45,250 nucleotides of DNA from an uncultured Alphaproteobacteria bacterium (GCA_905234185.1 CAJOGC010000007.1:1-45250); one strand, 5' to 3'. Positions 34,050 through 42,909 are shown, numbered from the stretch's first letter. Program-made: numbers and translations. The notes: a model not told the origin generated them from the letters alone.

Positions 34050-35075
34050 TCATAACTTGATATATCCGCCATCTACTTTTTTTATGATTCCGCGTAATTC
34101 CAGTACAACTAAATCGCGTTTAATTTCCGAAACACTTTTTTTGACAATTTGTGTCAATACAGATTCGGACACAGGAATAGTTCCTAATTTATCCAAAACA
34201 TCATTTTCCGATTCGTTTGTCCCGGTATTTTTTTTCGTCACTGGTATCGATTTTTTATCCATATCAAAAAAATCACCAACCCCCATACACAATTTTGCGG
34301 CACCCGATGCAATCAGTGAATTTGGTCCCAGCGACCGTGAATCCGCTGGATGCGAAGGGATTGCCCATAATTCCCGATTCGTTTCGATTGCGAATCGGGC
34401 GGTTGTCATACTGCCAGACTTAAGATCGGCTTCGCCCAGTATTAATTTTTCGACCATTCCCGCAATCCAACGATTGCGCATAACAAAGTTCGATCCATTT
34501 GGCACAAAGCCAACGGGCATTTCACTGACCACTACGCCACGTTCAATAATTTCGTAATAAAGCGATTCGTTTTCAACCGGCCAGATATAATCGACCCCGC
34601 CACCCAGCACCGCGATTGTCTGGGTATTACCAGACGCACGCATGGCGCCACGATGTGCCGCCGTATCGGTTCCGATTGCCATACCGGACACAACCGCAAT
34701 ACCGCGTAATGCAAATTCGCACGCTAAATCAGCCACAAAACCCATTCCCGTCGCCGTTGCATGTCGTGTTCCAACAATTCCGAATGCGCGCCGACGCAAT
34801 GTTTCCAAATTTCCACGCGCCGTTATCACAGGTGGGTGATTCGGCACATCATATAACGCCCGCGGATACAAATCGTCCGAATCAGAAATGTATGTGATAT
34901 TCAAACGCGCCGCAGTTTCCATTTCGCGCGACACTGAATCGCGCACAACCGCACTTGGTGAAATTGCATCAACCACCGCATCAACCGAACCGAATTTTTC
35001 AACCAGTTTATTATATTTGACTGGTCCGATTTGCGGTGTGCGTAAAATTAATAATTTATTAAATATATCTGACAT
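34050..35075 (-). CDS. dprA: DNA processing protein DprA
   Basis: DprA protects incoming single-stranded DNA during natural transformation and loads RecA on it. The 341-residue product has an N-terminal helical region with helix-hairpin-helix character (LLILRTPQIGPVKYNKLVEK), the Rossmann-like core (FGIVGTRHATATG, GMAIGTDTAAHRGAM, TIAVLGGGVDYIWP, RNRWIAGM, SGSMTTARFAIETNRELWAIP), and a C-terminal winged-helix domain (ESVLTQIVKKSVSEIKRDLV). The start at 35075 is favoured over 35111 because the conserved N-terminus begins there and GGGA precedes it. It lies upstream of dnaA on the same strand. With type IV pilus genes in the window it hints at DNA uptake; that is inference. Confidence 0.92.
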   Translation of the reverse strand: MSDIFNKLLILRTPQIGPVKYNKLVEKFGSVDAVVDAISPSAVVRDSVSREMETAARLNITYISDSDDLYPRALYDVPNHPPVITARGNLETLRRRAFGIVGTRHATATGMGFVADLACEFALRGIAVVSGMAIGTDTAAHRGAMRASGNTQTIAVLGGGVDYIWPVENESLYYEIIERGVVVSEMPVGFVPNGSNFVMRNRWIAGMVEKLILGEADLKSGSMTTARFAIETNRELWAIPSHPADSRSLGPNSLIASGAAKLCMGVGDFFDMDKKSIPVTKKNTGTNESENDVLDKLGTIPVSESVLTQIVKKSVSEIKRDLVVLELRGIIKKVDGGYIKL

Positions 35076-35136
35076 AATTCCCACTATAAAAAAATGCCGC
35101 AGCATTCGCAACGGCCAAATTTATATAACAAGTAAA

Positions 35137-35152
35137 GCGCCCCACGGGGCGC
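35137..35152 (-). terminator. Hairpin after the 35163-36026 gene
   Basis: Strong GCGCCCC (35137-35143) / GGGGCGC (35146-35152) stem 10 bases past the stop codon. The T-tract is weak. Confidence 0.55.
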
Positions 35153-35162
35153 ATTTAAAAAA

Positions 35163-36026
35163 TTAATTCGCTTCCCTTACCCCCAGCAGGTATTCATAGT
35201 TATGTTTTTCGCACTCTTTTGGTTTTGCGGTATCGGTATTTGCCCACACATCACTTGAGCATTCTTTCTGTAATTCTTCAAGATGCCCGATAATTTCATT
35301 ATATCGCGGATCATTGTCCTTTTTAAGCACTAACAATTGAGAACGCAACAACGCATCGTTTTCCAAAGATTTTTGTCCCTCTACTGCGCCACCGACTAAA
35401 CGATTTCCAAACAATTCCATGGACCCCACACCGATTGCCGCGCCACCAACTGCGCCGCCAACGGTTGCCCATGTGCGAACATTTTTCTTGGCATCCAAAA
35501 TGCGTTTTTCAACATTATTCTCGTCCGCCCAAGAACCACATGTAATATTGCGTCCCATTTCAAAATATTGCGACTTAATATCCCCTAAATCGATTTTCGG
35601 ATCGGTTGACTTAATTGCAACCTTTACAAAACATGTATTATTTTCCGGATTTTCCGTATCTTCCACCATAGTAGAATAGTCATTTATATTACTATAACGC
35701 GACGCCCAAACGAACGTATTGCCGACACCGATATTATTTTGGATACACGCGGCCTTTTCTTTTTCGCGTTTATCTTTTTCCGGCACAGGTGGAATTTCCG
35801 CCGTCTTTTCTTCGTAACGTATACTAGATTTTTCGGTCGTCCCCTCTGTGGCCGTGGCTTTTATGGGCGTGACCTTCATAGACGCCATTTTTGCCTGTTG
35901 GTTTCTGTTGCCTGCGGCAACAGGATTTTGTATACCAACCGAAACACGTCCCGTACTTACCGGTGTTACCGCAACAACTGGTAATACAACGGCCGACAAA
36001 ACGATAAAAGACACCAAACTTTTCAT
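35163..36026 (-). CDS. Exported protein of unknown function with a glycine-zipper segment
   Basis: This 287-residue protein has a signal peptide (MKSLVSFIVLSAVVLPVVA), a basic, disordered stretch, a proline/charged run (EIPPVPEKDKREKEKAACIQ), and a domain with cysteines (NNTCFVKVAIKS, GRNITCGSWADE). A small-residue helix follows, TWATVGGAVGGAAIGVGS, resembling glycine-zipper membrane segments, then a charged helical tail ending EYLLGVREAN. It resembles the gene at 30800 in layout (signal, Cys-containing region, zipper-like helix near the C-terminus). The start at 36026 has GGAGAACAGAG upstream; an ATG six codons earlier does not. No family is recognised. It lies just upstream of dprA, separated by a hairpin. 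Confidence 0.65.
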   Translation of the reverse strand: MKSLVSFIVLSAVVLPVVAVTPVSTGRVSVGIQNPVAAGNRNQQAKMASMKVTPIKATATEGTTEKSSIRYEEKTAEIPPVPEKDKREKEKAACIQNNIGVGNTFVWASRYSNINDYSTMVEDTENPENNTCFVKVAIKSTDPKIDLGDIKSQYFEMGRNITCGSWADENNVEKRILDAKKNVRTWATVGGAVGGAAIGVGSMELFGNRLVGGAVEGQKSLENDALLRSQLLVLKKDNDPRYNEIIGHLEELQKECSSDVWANTDTAKPKECEKHNYEYLLGVREAN

Positions 36027-36096
36027 TCTCTGTTCTCCATACAATTTCGTGCATATTATATCACAAAATCAGACTAAAATAAAGCGCAAATAAAAA

Positions 36097-36116
36097 CCGC
36101 ATCAATTGGGATGCGG
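36097..36116 (-). terminator. Terminator after plsY
   Basis: Stem CCGCATC (36097-36103) / GATGCGG (36110-36116), followed by TTTTTAT on the minus strand, just past the plsY stop. Confidence 0.75.
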
Positions 36117-36122
36117 CTTTTA

Positions 36123-36710
36123 TCATTTTTTCCATTTCCATTCAACCTTGGACTCTTGCCCCCGAATCAGACGCCCTATGTTTGCACGATGCCGAACAAG
36201 ACATAAAATCGCGACCGCCAAAAATGCGAATCCGACATCTGCATTTATCGCAAAACCAAAAAAAGGCACCAACAGAAATACCACCAATGCACCAAGCGAT
36301 GAATATCCACTGGTTAACGCAACAATCAACCATTCGATTCCGATAAAAACAAAGGACAATGGTGATATTGCCAAAAGCATTCCAAAAAGTCCGGATACAC
36401 CCTTACCCCCATGAAAACGCAACCAAATCGGGAAACAGTGCCCGATTATCGCCACGAATCCGCACCACGCACCGAACCCTAATCCGACACAATAACGCCC
36501 CACCAGTACCGCGATGATAACCTTGGCCATGTCTAAAACCCATGTCGCCGCCGCCATACGCAGGCCCCCAACGCGCATAACATTGGTTGCGCCGATATTT
36601 CCAGATCCAACCTTGCGCAAATCACCCTTGCCCGCGAAACGGGTCAACAGCAACCCCATCGGTATCGAACCCAAAAGATAAGAAAGTATTAAAACCATTG
36701 CGTACATCAT
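36123..36710 (-). CDS. plsY: Acyl-phosphate:glycerol-3-phosphate acyltransferase PlsY
   Basis: PlsY makes lysophosphatidic acid from acyl-phosphate and glycerol-3-phosphate, the step before PlsC. The 195-residue integral membrane protein shows the family motifs GSIPMGLLLTR, VGSGNIGATNVMR and FHGGKGVSG within about seven hydrophobic segments. Its length is normal. Acyl-phosphate is supplied by PlsX, which is not in the window. It diverges from rpsT with a gap of 73 bases. Confidence 0.94.
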   Translation of the reverse strand: MMYAMVLILSYLLGSIPMGLLLTRFAGKGDLRKVGSGNIGATNVMRVGGLRMAAATWVLDMAKVIIAVLVGRYCVGLGFGAWCGFVAIIGHCFPIWLRFHGGKGVSGLFGMLLAISPLSFVFIGIEWLIVALTSGYSSLGALVVFLLVPFFGFAINADVGFAFLAVAILCLVRHRANIGRLIRGQESKVEWKWKK

Positions 36711-36721
36711 TGTATTTTTCC

Positions 36722-36749
36722 TTGATTTTATGTTTGTTTTCTATAAAAT
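36722..36749 (+). promoter_or_regulatory. rpsT promoter
   Basis: TTGATT (36722-36727) and TAAAAT (36744-36749) are 16 bases apart, about 35 bases before the GTG start. Confidence 0.5.
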
Positions 36750-36783
36750 AACAAAAACCTTACGAAAATAAAAGGAAAATAAA

Positions 36784-37044
36784 GTGGCAAATCATAAGTC
36801 ATCTAAAAAAAGAATTTTGGTAACAGAAAAGAAAAATGCTGTCAATACCGCGCGTCGCAGTGCGGTTAAAACCGCGGTAAAAAAATCGGTCAAGGCAATC
36901 GAATCGGGCGATAAAGCGGTTGCTGTGTCTGCAACACGCGCGGCGGAAAGCAAATTGATGAAATCCGCGGGCAAAATCATGCCAAAGAAACGCGCTTCAC
37001 GCAAGATTTCCCGTTTGACCAAGAAAGTTGCGAAAATGGCATAA
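36784..37044 (+). CDS. rpsT: 30S ribosomal protein S20
   Basis: S20 binds 16S rRNA helices early in 30S assembly. The 86-residue, lysine/alanine-rich helical protein begins MANHKSSKKRI, the standard S20 start, and contains NTARRSAVKTAVKK and a KASRKISRLTKK-like tail. It starts at GTG, which is unambiguous because the conserved N-terminus begins there and AAGGAAA lies upstream. In many alphaproteobacteria rpsT is near dnaA; here dnaA is about 3 kb away on the other strand. Confidence 0.95.
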   Translation: MANHKSSKKRILVTEKKNAVNTARRSAVKTAVKKSVKAIESGDKAVAVSATRAAESKLMKSAGKIMPKKRASRKISRLTKKVAKMA

Positions 37045-37070
37045 TTTTCTTTGACCAATTTCTTGAATAA

Positions 37071-37098
37071 AAAAATGTCCCGATCGGGACATTTTTTT
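37071..37098. terminator. Bidirectional terminator (rpsT / 37112 gene)
   Basis: A perfect palindrome with A-run, TGTCCCGA / TCGGGACA and T-run serves both converging genes. Confidence 0.85.
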
Positions 37099-37111
37099 AT
37101 GTATTCTGTAA

Positions 37112-38083
37112 TTATTCACCACTGGAATCATCAAACCACATCCATACACGTCCCGTCGGCGGAGTTCCGGATGGTTGACTTGTCGCAACAGAATCAAACC
37201 GCGCATCATTACCCGCCGCCACAGTATTTGCAGCCGTACCAACAGGCAATATACTTTTCTCCAATTTACCAAGTGCCGCACTCACCGTATCACCCCCAGC
37301 CAACGCCGATGCGGTTTCTGTATTTGTCCACCCAGACGGTATCGCGCTTTTAGCAGTTGAAATCGCCGCATTATCCGCGACATCGGCATCCGCAATTTTT
37401 GCTTTGGTCATTGTGATTGCTGTACCATTCGTTGCTATTCCAGTGACAACCCCGGCATTAGAGTTCGCGGTCACACTTTGCAGTGCTGTATCAGCTTTGC
37501 CCCCCTGGGTCGAAGTCGCATAATCCGACGATGCGGTATAAGCCGCCGAACCTAATGCACTATCACTTTTTGTCATAGTGCCATCATCCCCGACAATGAC
37601 AGCCTTGCCTTTATCTGTCGAATCGGCATCACCAACCTTGGCCGCGCCAATTTGTTTATCCTGCTTGGCGGCCAAATCTGTCGTTAAATTGGCAACCTTT
37701 GCCTGGGCTATTGTGGACGAAACCTCCACATTGCCCGTGGTTGCATTTGTCGTCAGTACCCCATCTGTTGTGACCTGGGACACCGCAACCGCCCCGATAT
37801 CACCCGCGCTAGTTGGTACGCTAATATTGATAGATTTGTTCACAGAAGCATTGGCCGTAAATGTATCAACTGTAGTACCGTTCCTTTGAATGGTAAGTGT
37901 CGCATCGTTAACCGTCGGTATTTCCGGTTTGTTCTTAATATAATCTGATGCCTCAGTATTGGACTGATCCCAGTCCGCCTGAACAATAACCGAATCAACA
38001 TAACCGACACTGGCGATATCAGCATACGCCGGGACAATCCCGGTCAACACTGCACATCCATAAAGCGCGTAATGTATCTTCAT
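37112..38083 (-). CDS. Tail-fibre-like secreted repeat protein (323 aa)
   Basis: This is a sixth member of the family found at 1-8173, about 29 kb away. The signal peptide (MKIHYALYGCAVLTGIVPAY, to YADI) is followed by ASVGYVDSVIVQADWDQSNT and then YIKNKPEIPTVND, a phrase frequent in gut-phage and gut-bacterial fibre proteins. It also carries VTTDGVLTTNATTGNVEVSS and KVANLTTDLAAKQDKQ, close to the broken gene at 559-1179 (SKVTNLVSDLAAKQ). The C-terminus is RVWMWFDDSSGE. The start at 38083 is preferred because GAGAGG lies 10 bases upstream; ATGs at 38092 and 38101 are possible. It lies 134 bases downstream of pilN, so it might be expressed with the pilus genes. Function unknown. Confidence 0.72.
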   Translation of the reverse strand: MKIHYALYGCAVLTGIVPAYADIASVGYVDSVIVQADWDQSNTEASDYIKNKPEIPTVNDATLTIQRNGTTVDTFTANASVNKSINISVPTSAGDIGAVAVSQVTTDGVLTTNATTGNVEVSSTIAQAKVANLTTDLAAKQDKQIGAAKVGDADSTDKGKAVIVGDDGTMTKSDSALGSAAYTASSDYATSTQGGKADTALQSVTANSNAGVVTGIATNGTAITMTKAKIADADVADNAAISTAKSAIPSGWTNTETASALAGGDTVSAALGKLEKSILPVGTAANTVAAGNDARFDSVATSQPSGTPPTGRVWMWFDDSSGE

Positions 38084-38235
38084 TTTTTTCATTCCTCTCA
38101 CCCAAGTTCATTATCCTCAGCCAATCCCTCTATCGGGGTTTATTCACATAAACACCCCACTTAAAGGACATTATACCACAAATCTAGATGTAATAAAGAC
38201 AAAATTTTCTTTATAACGTTTCAACTTGTGTATTT

Positions 38236-39864
38236 TTAGTTCAATGGTGCCCCCCAATGCTGTTGTATTGACCGTTCAGCGTCCATCGGACTTATTAAAA
38301 CCTGTGGCGTCAAGATTACAACCAACACATCTCTTTGGGCCGATGTTTCGCGTGATCCAGACAACGCCATAAAGTCAGGATCCCCTAAACCATATCTGGT
38401 ATCGCTGTTATTTTGTTTTTCGAACCCAGAAACCACAAGCATTTGCCCAGATTCCATAATTATCTCTTGCATGAATGAACGTTCTTCGACTTCTGGCAAT
38501 TGCAGAGTCACTTCACCAATTGTCTGGGTTGACATTTTCAACAATTCACGCACAGACATTCTGAACAGCAACAATATTTTTCCATTTTCCAACACATTTG
38601 GCAATAATTGCATTGAAAAACCTGTTTCCAGATCGTCCTGGTCAACTGTTGACGATTCCACAGTTGTAAAGTTTCTTGATTCGAATCGTTTAATATACCC
38701 GGTTGTCCGCGTATTGTTAACCGGTGCCACACGATTATTACGTGTTGTCACACCAACATTTGTGACCAATGAAACCTTTCCCTGTTTGGCCAACGCCTGA
38801 ATAAGCGCATTACTACCCGCGACCCCCGACAAAGACCCTTTCATGATATCATTCTGCGTGTACGCCCCGGCAACTTCGGTTCCATTAACCGTATGTGTTG
38901 CGCCGGTAAGTGCCGATACCTCGTTTGACAGTACCGCAATATTCATAGCACTTGCTTCGGTCGTAGCCAGGTTGTTCTTAGGATTCGCCACAATATTAAG
39001 TCCAGATGTTGAATTAATCGCCGCCGCTAAGTTTAACCCGAACGCCGAATCATTGGATATAGACACCTGTAAAACTTTCACATCAATTGTCACCAATTGG
39101 GACAACCGTTTATTTTGACGTTCGATATATTCACCCACACGCGCCAAAATCGACGGTGGCGCGGTAACGGTAATTGTCCCCAAACTGCGAGACACGGTAA
39201 AATCAGAATTTCCGCCCTTGCCTATGATGGACGATATCGCCCCTTCGACCTCATCCCACTCTTTCAATGTAGACTCCAAAGAAACCTGGTTTCCATCATC
39301 TGTGTTCATCGCGGTTTGATACGAAACCTCTGTCCCCAGGGCATATAATGTAAATGTCCGCGTTTCTGTTTCATAGAACACAATTGATGTTTTATCAAAA
39401 TACCACAACAAATCTAAATCCGTCGCTACCTGGGACAACAAACCAGACAGTTTACCGGTATAGGCAATATTCATTGTCTTTTTCAATTTTTCCGAACTAA
39501 CCTGACTATCGATTTTCACAGGCAACCCGGTCACCGAATTAATATCATTTGCCAAAACCTGTAATGTCACTGGTTCATTTAATAATATAGTGACACCTGT
39601 ATCTGTTTCGAATTGCGCAGGCAACTTGTTTTTATGTTCCAGCACCGTTGATTTATCGCCCAACCATATACCTTCGGACATAGAAACAGTATCACCACTG
39701 GCAACCTTGGCCCGTGGATTTTTAGACATTTCGAACGCATCATACGCATTGACAAAATCTTGATCTACAGAAGCCGCAACCTTGGCGGACTCTTTTCTTG
39801 TACACCCGCCCAGAACACTCGCCACCAGTGCGAACGCAACAAAAATCCTTGTCAGTTTTTTCAT
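38236..39864 (-). CDS. pilN: Type IVb pilus secretin lipoprotein (R64 PilN family)
   Basis: This forms the outer-membrane channel for a type IVb (thin) pilus. The 542-residue protein is a lipoprotein (lipobox LGGC, Cys21), with an N-terminal periplasmic region containing TGVTILLNEPVTLQVLANDI and secretin N-domains (GKLSGLLSQVATDLDLLWYF, GTITVTAPPSILARVGEYIE). The C-terminal secretin domain contains ETGFSMQLLPNVLENGKILL, VTLQLPEVEERSFMQEIIM and VVSGFEKQ, ending RDVLVVILTPQVL. The order and wording match PilN of R64 and related BfpB/TcpC-type secretins rather than PilQ. AGGAG precedes the ATG. It follows the TcpQ-like gene by 27 bases, and pilin-like 24814-25278 could be a substrate. Confidence 0.85.
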   Translation of the reverse strand: MKKLTRIFVAFALVASVLGGCTRKESAKVAASVDQDFVNAYDAFEMSKNPRAKVASGDTVSMSEGIWLGDKSTVLEHKNKLPAQFETDTGVTILLNEPVTLQVLANDINSVTGLPVKIDSQVSSEKLKKTMNIAYTGKLSGLLSQVATDLDLLWYFDKTSIVFYETETRTFTLYALGTEVSYQTAMNTDDGNQVSLESTLKEWDEVEGAISSIIGKGGNSDFTVSRSLGTITVTAPPSILARVGEYIERQNKRLSQLVTIDVKVLQVSISNDSAFGLNLAAAINSTSGLNIVANPKNNLATTEASAMNIAVLSNEVSALTGATHTVNGTEVAGAYTQNDIMKGSLSGVAGSNALIQALAKQGKVSLVTNVGVTTRNNRVAPVNNTRTTGYIKRFESRNFTTVESSTVDQDDLETGFSMQLLPNVLENGKILLLFRMSVRELLKMSTQTIGEVTLQLPEVEERSFMQEIIMESGQMLVVSGFEKQNNSDTRYGLGDPDFMALSGSRETSAQRDVLVVILTPQVLISPMDAERSIQQHWGAPLN

Positions 39865-39891
39865 TTATTTCTCCTACGGACTAATAAATTC

Positions 39892-40839
39892 CTATTCTTC
39901 TGTGGTCGAAACAACCAAAACCCGATTTCCCTTATAAAACTTGGCATATGGGATTGGTGTTGCACGTCCAAAATTACGAACCAGCGCAGACGCCACATCG
40001 ACAAAGCGCCCTTTAAACACGGCACTGGCTTCAACAGGATATTCCCGGGTTGTCGCCCAGACTAAATCCCAACCTTCCTTGTCGCACCACGATTGTAAAA
40101 TTTCGCGCAGCGTTTGTCCACTTGCCACGACCCAGGACCGAACCTGGTCCGACACAATCGCCGGCGCTTCGGCATCTGCCGAAATATTAACACCAATTTC
40201 AGATTCCAAACCGCTAATTGCCGCATCAACCCCAGCGCGTTCTTCGGCGGTATACGCCGCAATTTCTTCACGACTCAACCCAATTTTAGCTAAATACGCA
40301 GTATAACCATCGGCATACTTATTACAATTTTTACGCTCCGACCGCGAAACAGTCAAAACATCGCCACCATCATCTTCTAACACTTCGCGATGCAACAACG
40401 GCATTTCCGCGCCACTGTCGCACTCATCATCGAAACCGACCGGAATCTGATTCCCGTGCAACATATTTGCACCGCCGGACCACCCAGAAAAGTCACCACG
40501 CGTTCCCATATTGAAATTATTTTCGACAACCAGATCTGATCCGATTTTGGAAACGATGCGAATATTGTCAGATTGTTTATCACGACTGCACATGCCATCA
40601 TCACACCCAACCTCTACATCCGCATCAGTTCCCGCTATGGGCCATGCGGGTATTGCCGTGACTACATTTTGTTCTTGGGTTTGTTGTGTATTTTCGACAT
40701 ACTGCCCTTCGTCAATTGTTTTATCCTGGGAATAAAAAACCTCTGATGTGACAACCTGGGGCATTACTGTTTCCGTTGCAGCGAAACAGTATCCCGCCGC
40801 ACATCCGAACATTGCTGCAATCAAAATCTTACGGAACAT
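39892..40839 (-). CDS. pilL: PilL/TcpQ-like type IVb pilus protein
   Basis: This is a 315-residue exported protein with a signal peptide (MFRKILIAAMFGCAAGYCFA). The middle is acidic and poorly conserved. The last 100 residues form a TcpQ/PilL C-terminal domain: WVVASGQTLREILQSWCDKE, then GWDLVWATTREYPVEASAVF, GRFVDVASALVRNFGRATPI and GNRVLVVSTTEE. In R64 and Vibrio toxin-coregulated pili, such proteins support or stabilise the secretin. It has a clear ribosome-binding site (AAGGAAAGGAAAGG) and is followed by pilN. Its promoter shares a TTGCAC-C-GANTC-GG layout with dnaN. The remaining pilus genes (ATPase, platform, peptidase) are not in the window. Confidence 0.75.
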   Translation of the reverse strand: MFRKILIAAMFGCAAGYCFAATETVMPQVVTSEVFYSQDKTIDEGQYVENTQQTQEQNVVTAIPAWPIAGTDADVEVGCDDGMCSRDKQSDNIRIVSKIGSDLVVENNFNMGTRGDFSGWSGGANMLHGNQIPVGFDDECDSGAEMPLLHREVLEDDGGDVLTVSRSERKNCNKYADGYTAYLAKIGLSREEIAAYTAEERAGVDAAISGLESEIGVNISADAEAPAIVSDQVRSWVVASGQTLREILQSWCDKEGWDLVWATTREYPVEASAVFKGRFVDVASALVRNFGRATPIPYAKFYKGNRVLVVSTTEE

Positions 40840-40874
40840 GTGATTTTCCTTTCCTTTCCTTATTTAATACACTT

Positions 40875-40903
40875 ATTATATCAATTTGACCGAATCGGTG
40901 CAA
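40875..40903 (-). promoter_or_regulatory. pilL promoter with a GANTC site after the -35 box
   Basis: On the minus strand TTGCAC (40898-40903) and a perfect TATAAT (40875-40880) are 17 bases apart, 36 bases before the pilL start. GATTC (40892-40896, minus strand) sits one base after the -35 box, the same geometry as in the dnaN promoter. Confidence 0.65.
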
Positions 40904-40951
40904 GGGCTAAAACGCATAAAAAACACTTTTTTATTGGTCGGCAAATATAAA

Positions 40952-40982
40952 TTAGAACGAATCGAAAAAATTATGTTATACT
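40952..40982 (+). promoter_or_regulatory. Promoter of the 41022-sufB-sufC run
   Basis: A poor -35 candidate (TTAGAA, 40952-40957) precedes a good TATACT -10 (40977-40982). A GAATC (40959-40963) lies one base after the -35 candidate. It diverges from the pilL promoter in a 182-base gap with no other feature. Confidence 0.4.
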
Positions 40983-41021
40983 GACCGCTGTAATTTAATA
41001 ATTTCATGGGGGACATACGAA

Positions 41022-41570
41022 ATGCAAAATATATTATTTTGGTTGGTTATCATCTTGATTCTGATTTTCGCTATTATTACGACCATTGCGGTATTCCATA
41101 CCAATTTCAGAATCAAAAATATTAACAAAACATTGGAATATCAGTACAACCTGATTGTAAAAATGCAATCTGTATTGAAAACAAAGTCTGCCACAAACGC
41201 TGTTGCTGAAAACGCCGAAATGATATACCAAGATTTATTGCAAAATCTTATTCCGATTATGGCCGCAATAAGTGTTATGCCCCGTAACACCAGCGAACAT
41301 CCGCTTTGGCGGGCATTGGGTGGGATAATGGACGAATATGCAAAAAATCCGTTTGCGTTGGAAAAGTTGCGTCGTGCGATTAAACTGGACGCGGACATTG
41401 CGCGCAACATAGAAAACTATATTTCCCGTGCGGACAGATTATTGCGTCATCTTAACGCCACAGAACCGGACGGTATTTTAGCGGCGACATTTACAGACGG
41501 TCTTTTAGGCCAATCATTAACATTCTTTACCCAGGCCCAAGCCTTGGCAACCCAAGAACAAAATGAGTAA
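41022..41570 (+). CDS. Membrane-anchored protein of unknown function upstream of sufB
   Basis: This 182-residue protein has one N-terminal membrane helix (about 5-26, LFWLVIILILIFAIITTIAV) and a mostly helical remainder that includes RIKNINKTLEYQYNLIVKMQ (likely coiled coil), an ALGGIMDEYAKNPFALEKLR segment and a low-charge tail (LTFFTQAQALATQEQ). A GGGGGA ribosome-binding site supports the start. It overlaps sufB by 8 bases (ATGAGTAA), so the two are translationally coupled. No family is recognised. In many bacteria the gene before sufB is a regulator such as iscR or sufR; this one has no DNA-binding motif. It may instead hold the assembly machinery near the membrane, but that is only a suggestion from position. 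Confidence 0.7.
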   Translation: MQNILFWLVIILILIFAIITTIAVFHTNFRIKNINKTLEYQYNLIVKMQSVLKTKSATNAVAENAEMIYQDLLQNLIPIMAAISVMPRNTSEHPLWRALGGIMDEYAKNPFALEKLRRAIKLDADIARNIENYISRADRLLRHLNATEPDGILAATFTDGLLGQSLTFFTQAQALATQEQNE

Positions 41571-42888
41571 AATCTCGGTTGATCTTATTCGTGAAATATC
41601 AATGCGTCGGAACGAACCACAATGGTTATGCGATTGGCGTCTGTCCGCGTTTACACGGTGGAAAAAAATGGCCGAACCACACTGGGCAGAATTCGACTAT
41701 GCACCAATTGACTATGACAATCTGGATTATTACAACGAAGCAAAACCGATTGATAATTCCGCTCTGAAAAAAACATACGAAAAAATGGGACTGCCCGAAT
41801 CAGAACAACGCGCCTTGCTTGGTATGGCCACGGACACCGTCATAGACAGCAAGTCCGTTCACACATCATATTCTGCGGAACTGGAAAAACTGGGAATAAT
41901 ATTTTTACCTTTTTCGGATGCGGTAAAAAAATATCCCGAACTGGTAAAAAAATATCTGGGCACGGTGGTTCCTGTACACGACAACTTTTTTGCGGCGTTA
42001 AATGCGGCGGTTTTTTCAGACGGCACATTTGTTTATGTTCCGCCACACACAAAATGTCCCATTGACCTGGCCAGTTATTTTAGAATTGAAACCGCAAAAA
42101 TCGGTCAATTTGAACGCACACTGATTATCGCGGACACCGGTTCAGAGTTATCGTATATGGAGGGTTGCAGCGCCCCCCGCCGTCCCAACCATCAATTACA
42201 CAGCGGTGTTGTTGAAATTGTTGTTATGGACGACGCAACCGTTAAATATTCCACGGTCCAAAATTGGTATGCCGGCGAATATAAAAACGGAAAACAAACT
42301 GGCGGCATTTTGAACTTCGTCACCAAACGCGGAAAATGTTATAAAAATGCAACACTTAATTGGACCCAGGTTGAAATTGGTTCGGCATTAACATGGAAAT
42401 ACCCATCAACGATTTTGTCCGGAAACAATGCACATAGCGACTTTTATTCATTGGCAATTACACGTGACGGCCAATGTGCAGATACGGGTACAAAAATGAT
42501 TCACATCGGTGACAACACCGTATCAAATATTTTGTCATATGGCGTCGCATTGGATAATTCAAATCAGACATTTCGCAGTATGGTTTCATTCACCGGCCAC
42601 GGCGGAAAAAATGCATCAAAATGCGACACACGAATAATCGGCAATAATGCGATTGCAAATACATTACCAACAATTATTCATAATAATGGTGACAATACCC
42701 AAAGTCACGAAGCCACCACCGGTGCAATTGATGCGACACAATTACAATACCTTATGCAATCTGGAATGGATGAAGACACCGCAACGGCACTAATCATTGG
42801 GGCGGCGGCATCACCTATTATTGCGCGTCTGCCGATGGAATTTTTAGTTGAATCTAAACAGTTGATTCAGATGGCATTGTCACACTAA
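41563..42888 (+). CDS. sufB: Fe-S cluster assembly scaffold SufB
   Basis: SufB is the core of the SUF scaffold on which Fe-S clusters are built. The 441-residue protein has the beta-helix core with ISYMEGCSAP-like LSYMEGCSAPRRPNHQLHSG, VVEIVVMDDATVKYSTVQNW, and KRGKCYKNATLNWTQVEIGS. Near the C-terminus is the cluster-binding region SKCDTRIIGNNAIANTLPTI with the conserved cysteine, followed by SHEATTGAIDATQLQYLMQS with the conserved His-Glu. It is somewhat shorter than the usual 480-495 residues. The start overlaps the preceding gene by 8 bases. sufC follows; sufD, sufS, sufE and an A-type carrier are not present here. Confidence 0.93.
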   Translation: MSKISVDLIREISMRRNEPQWLCDWRLSAFTRWKKMAEPHWAEFDYAPIDYDNLDYYNEAKPIDNSALKKTYEKMGLPESEQRALLGMATDTVIDSKSVHTSYSAELEKLGIIFLPFSDAVKKYPELVKKYLGTVVPVHDNFFAALNAAVFSDGTFVYVPPHTKCPIDLASYFRIETAKIGQFERTLIIADTGSELSYMEGCSAPRRPNHQLHSGVVEIVVMDDATVKYSTVQNWYAGEYKNGKQTGGILNFVTKRGKCYKNATLNWTQVEIGSALTWKYPSTILSGNNAHSDFYSLAITRDGQCADTGTKMIHIGDNTVSNILSYGVALDNSNQTFRSMVSFTGHGGKNASKCDTRIIGNNAIANTLPTIIHNNGDNTQSHEATTGAIDATQLQYLMQSGMDEDTATALIIGAAASPIIARLPMEFLVESKQLIQMALSH

Positions 42889-42909
42889 AATAAAGTGAAC
42901 GAGTATAAT

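Noticed and set aside
33815..34072. 85-residue frame in the dnaA leader
   Set aside because: It overlaps dprA, has no ribosome-binding site, no recognisable motif and very AT-biased composition.
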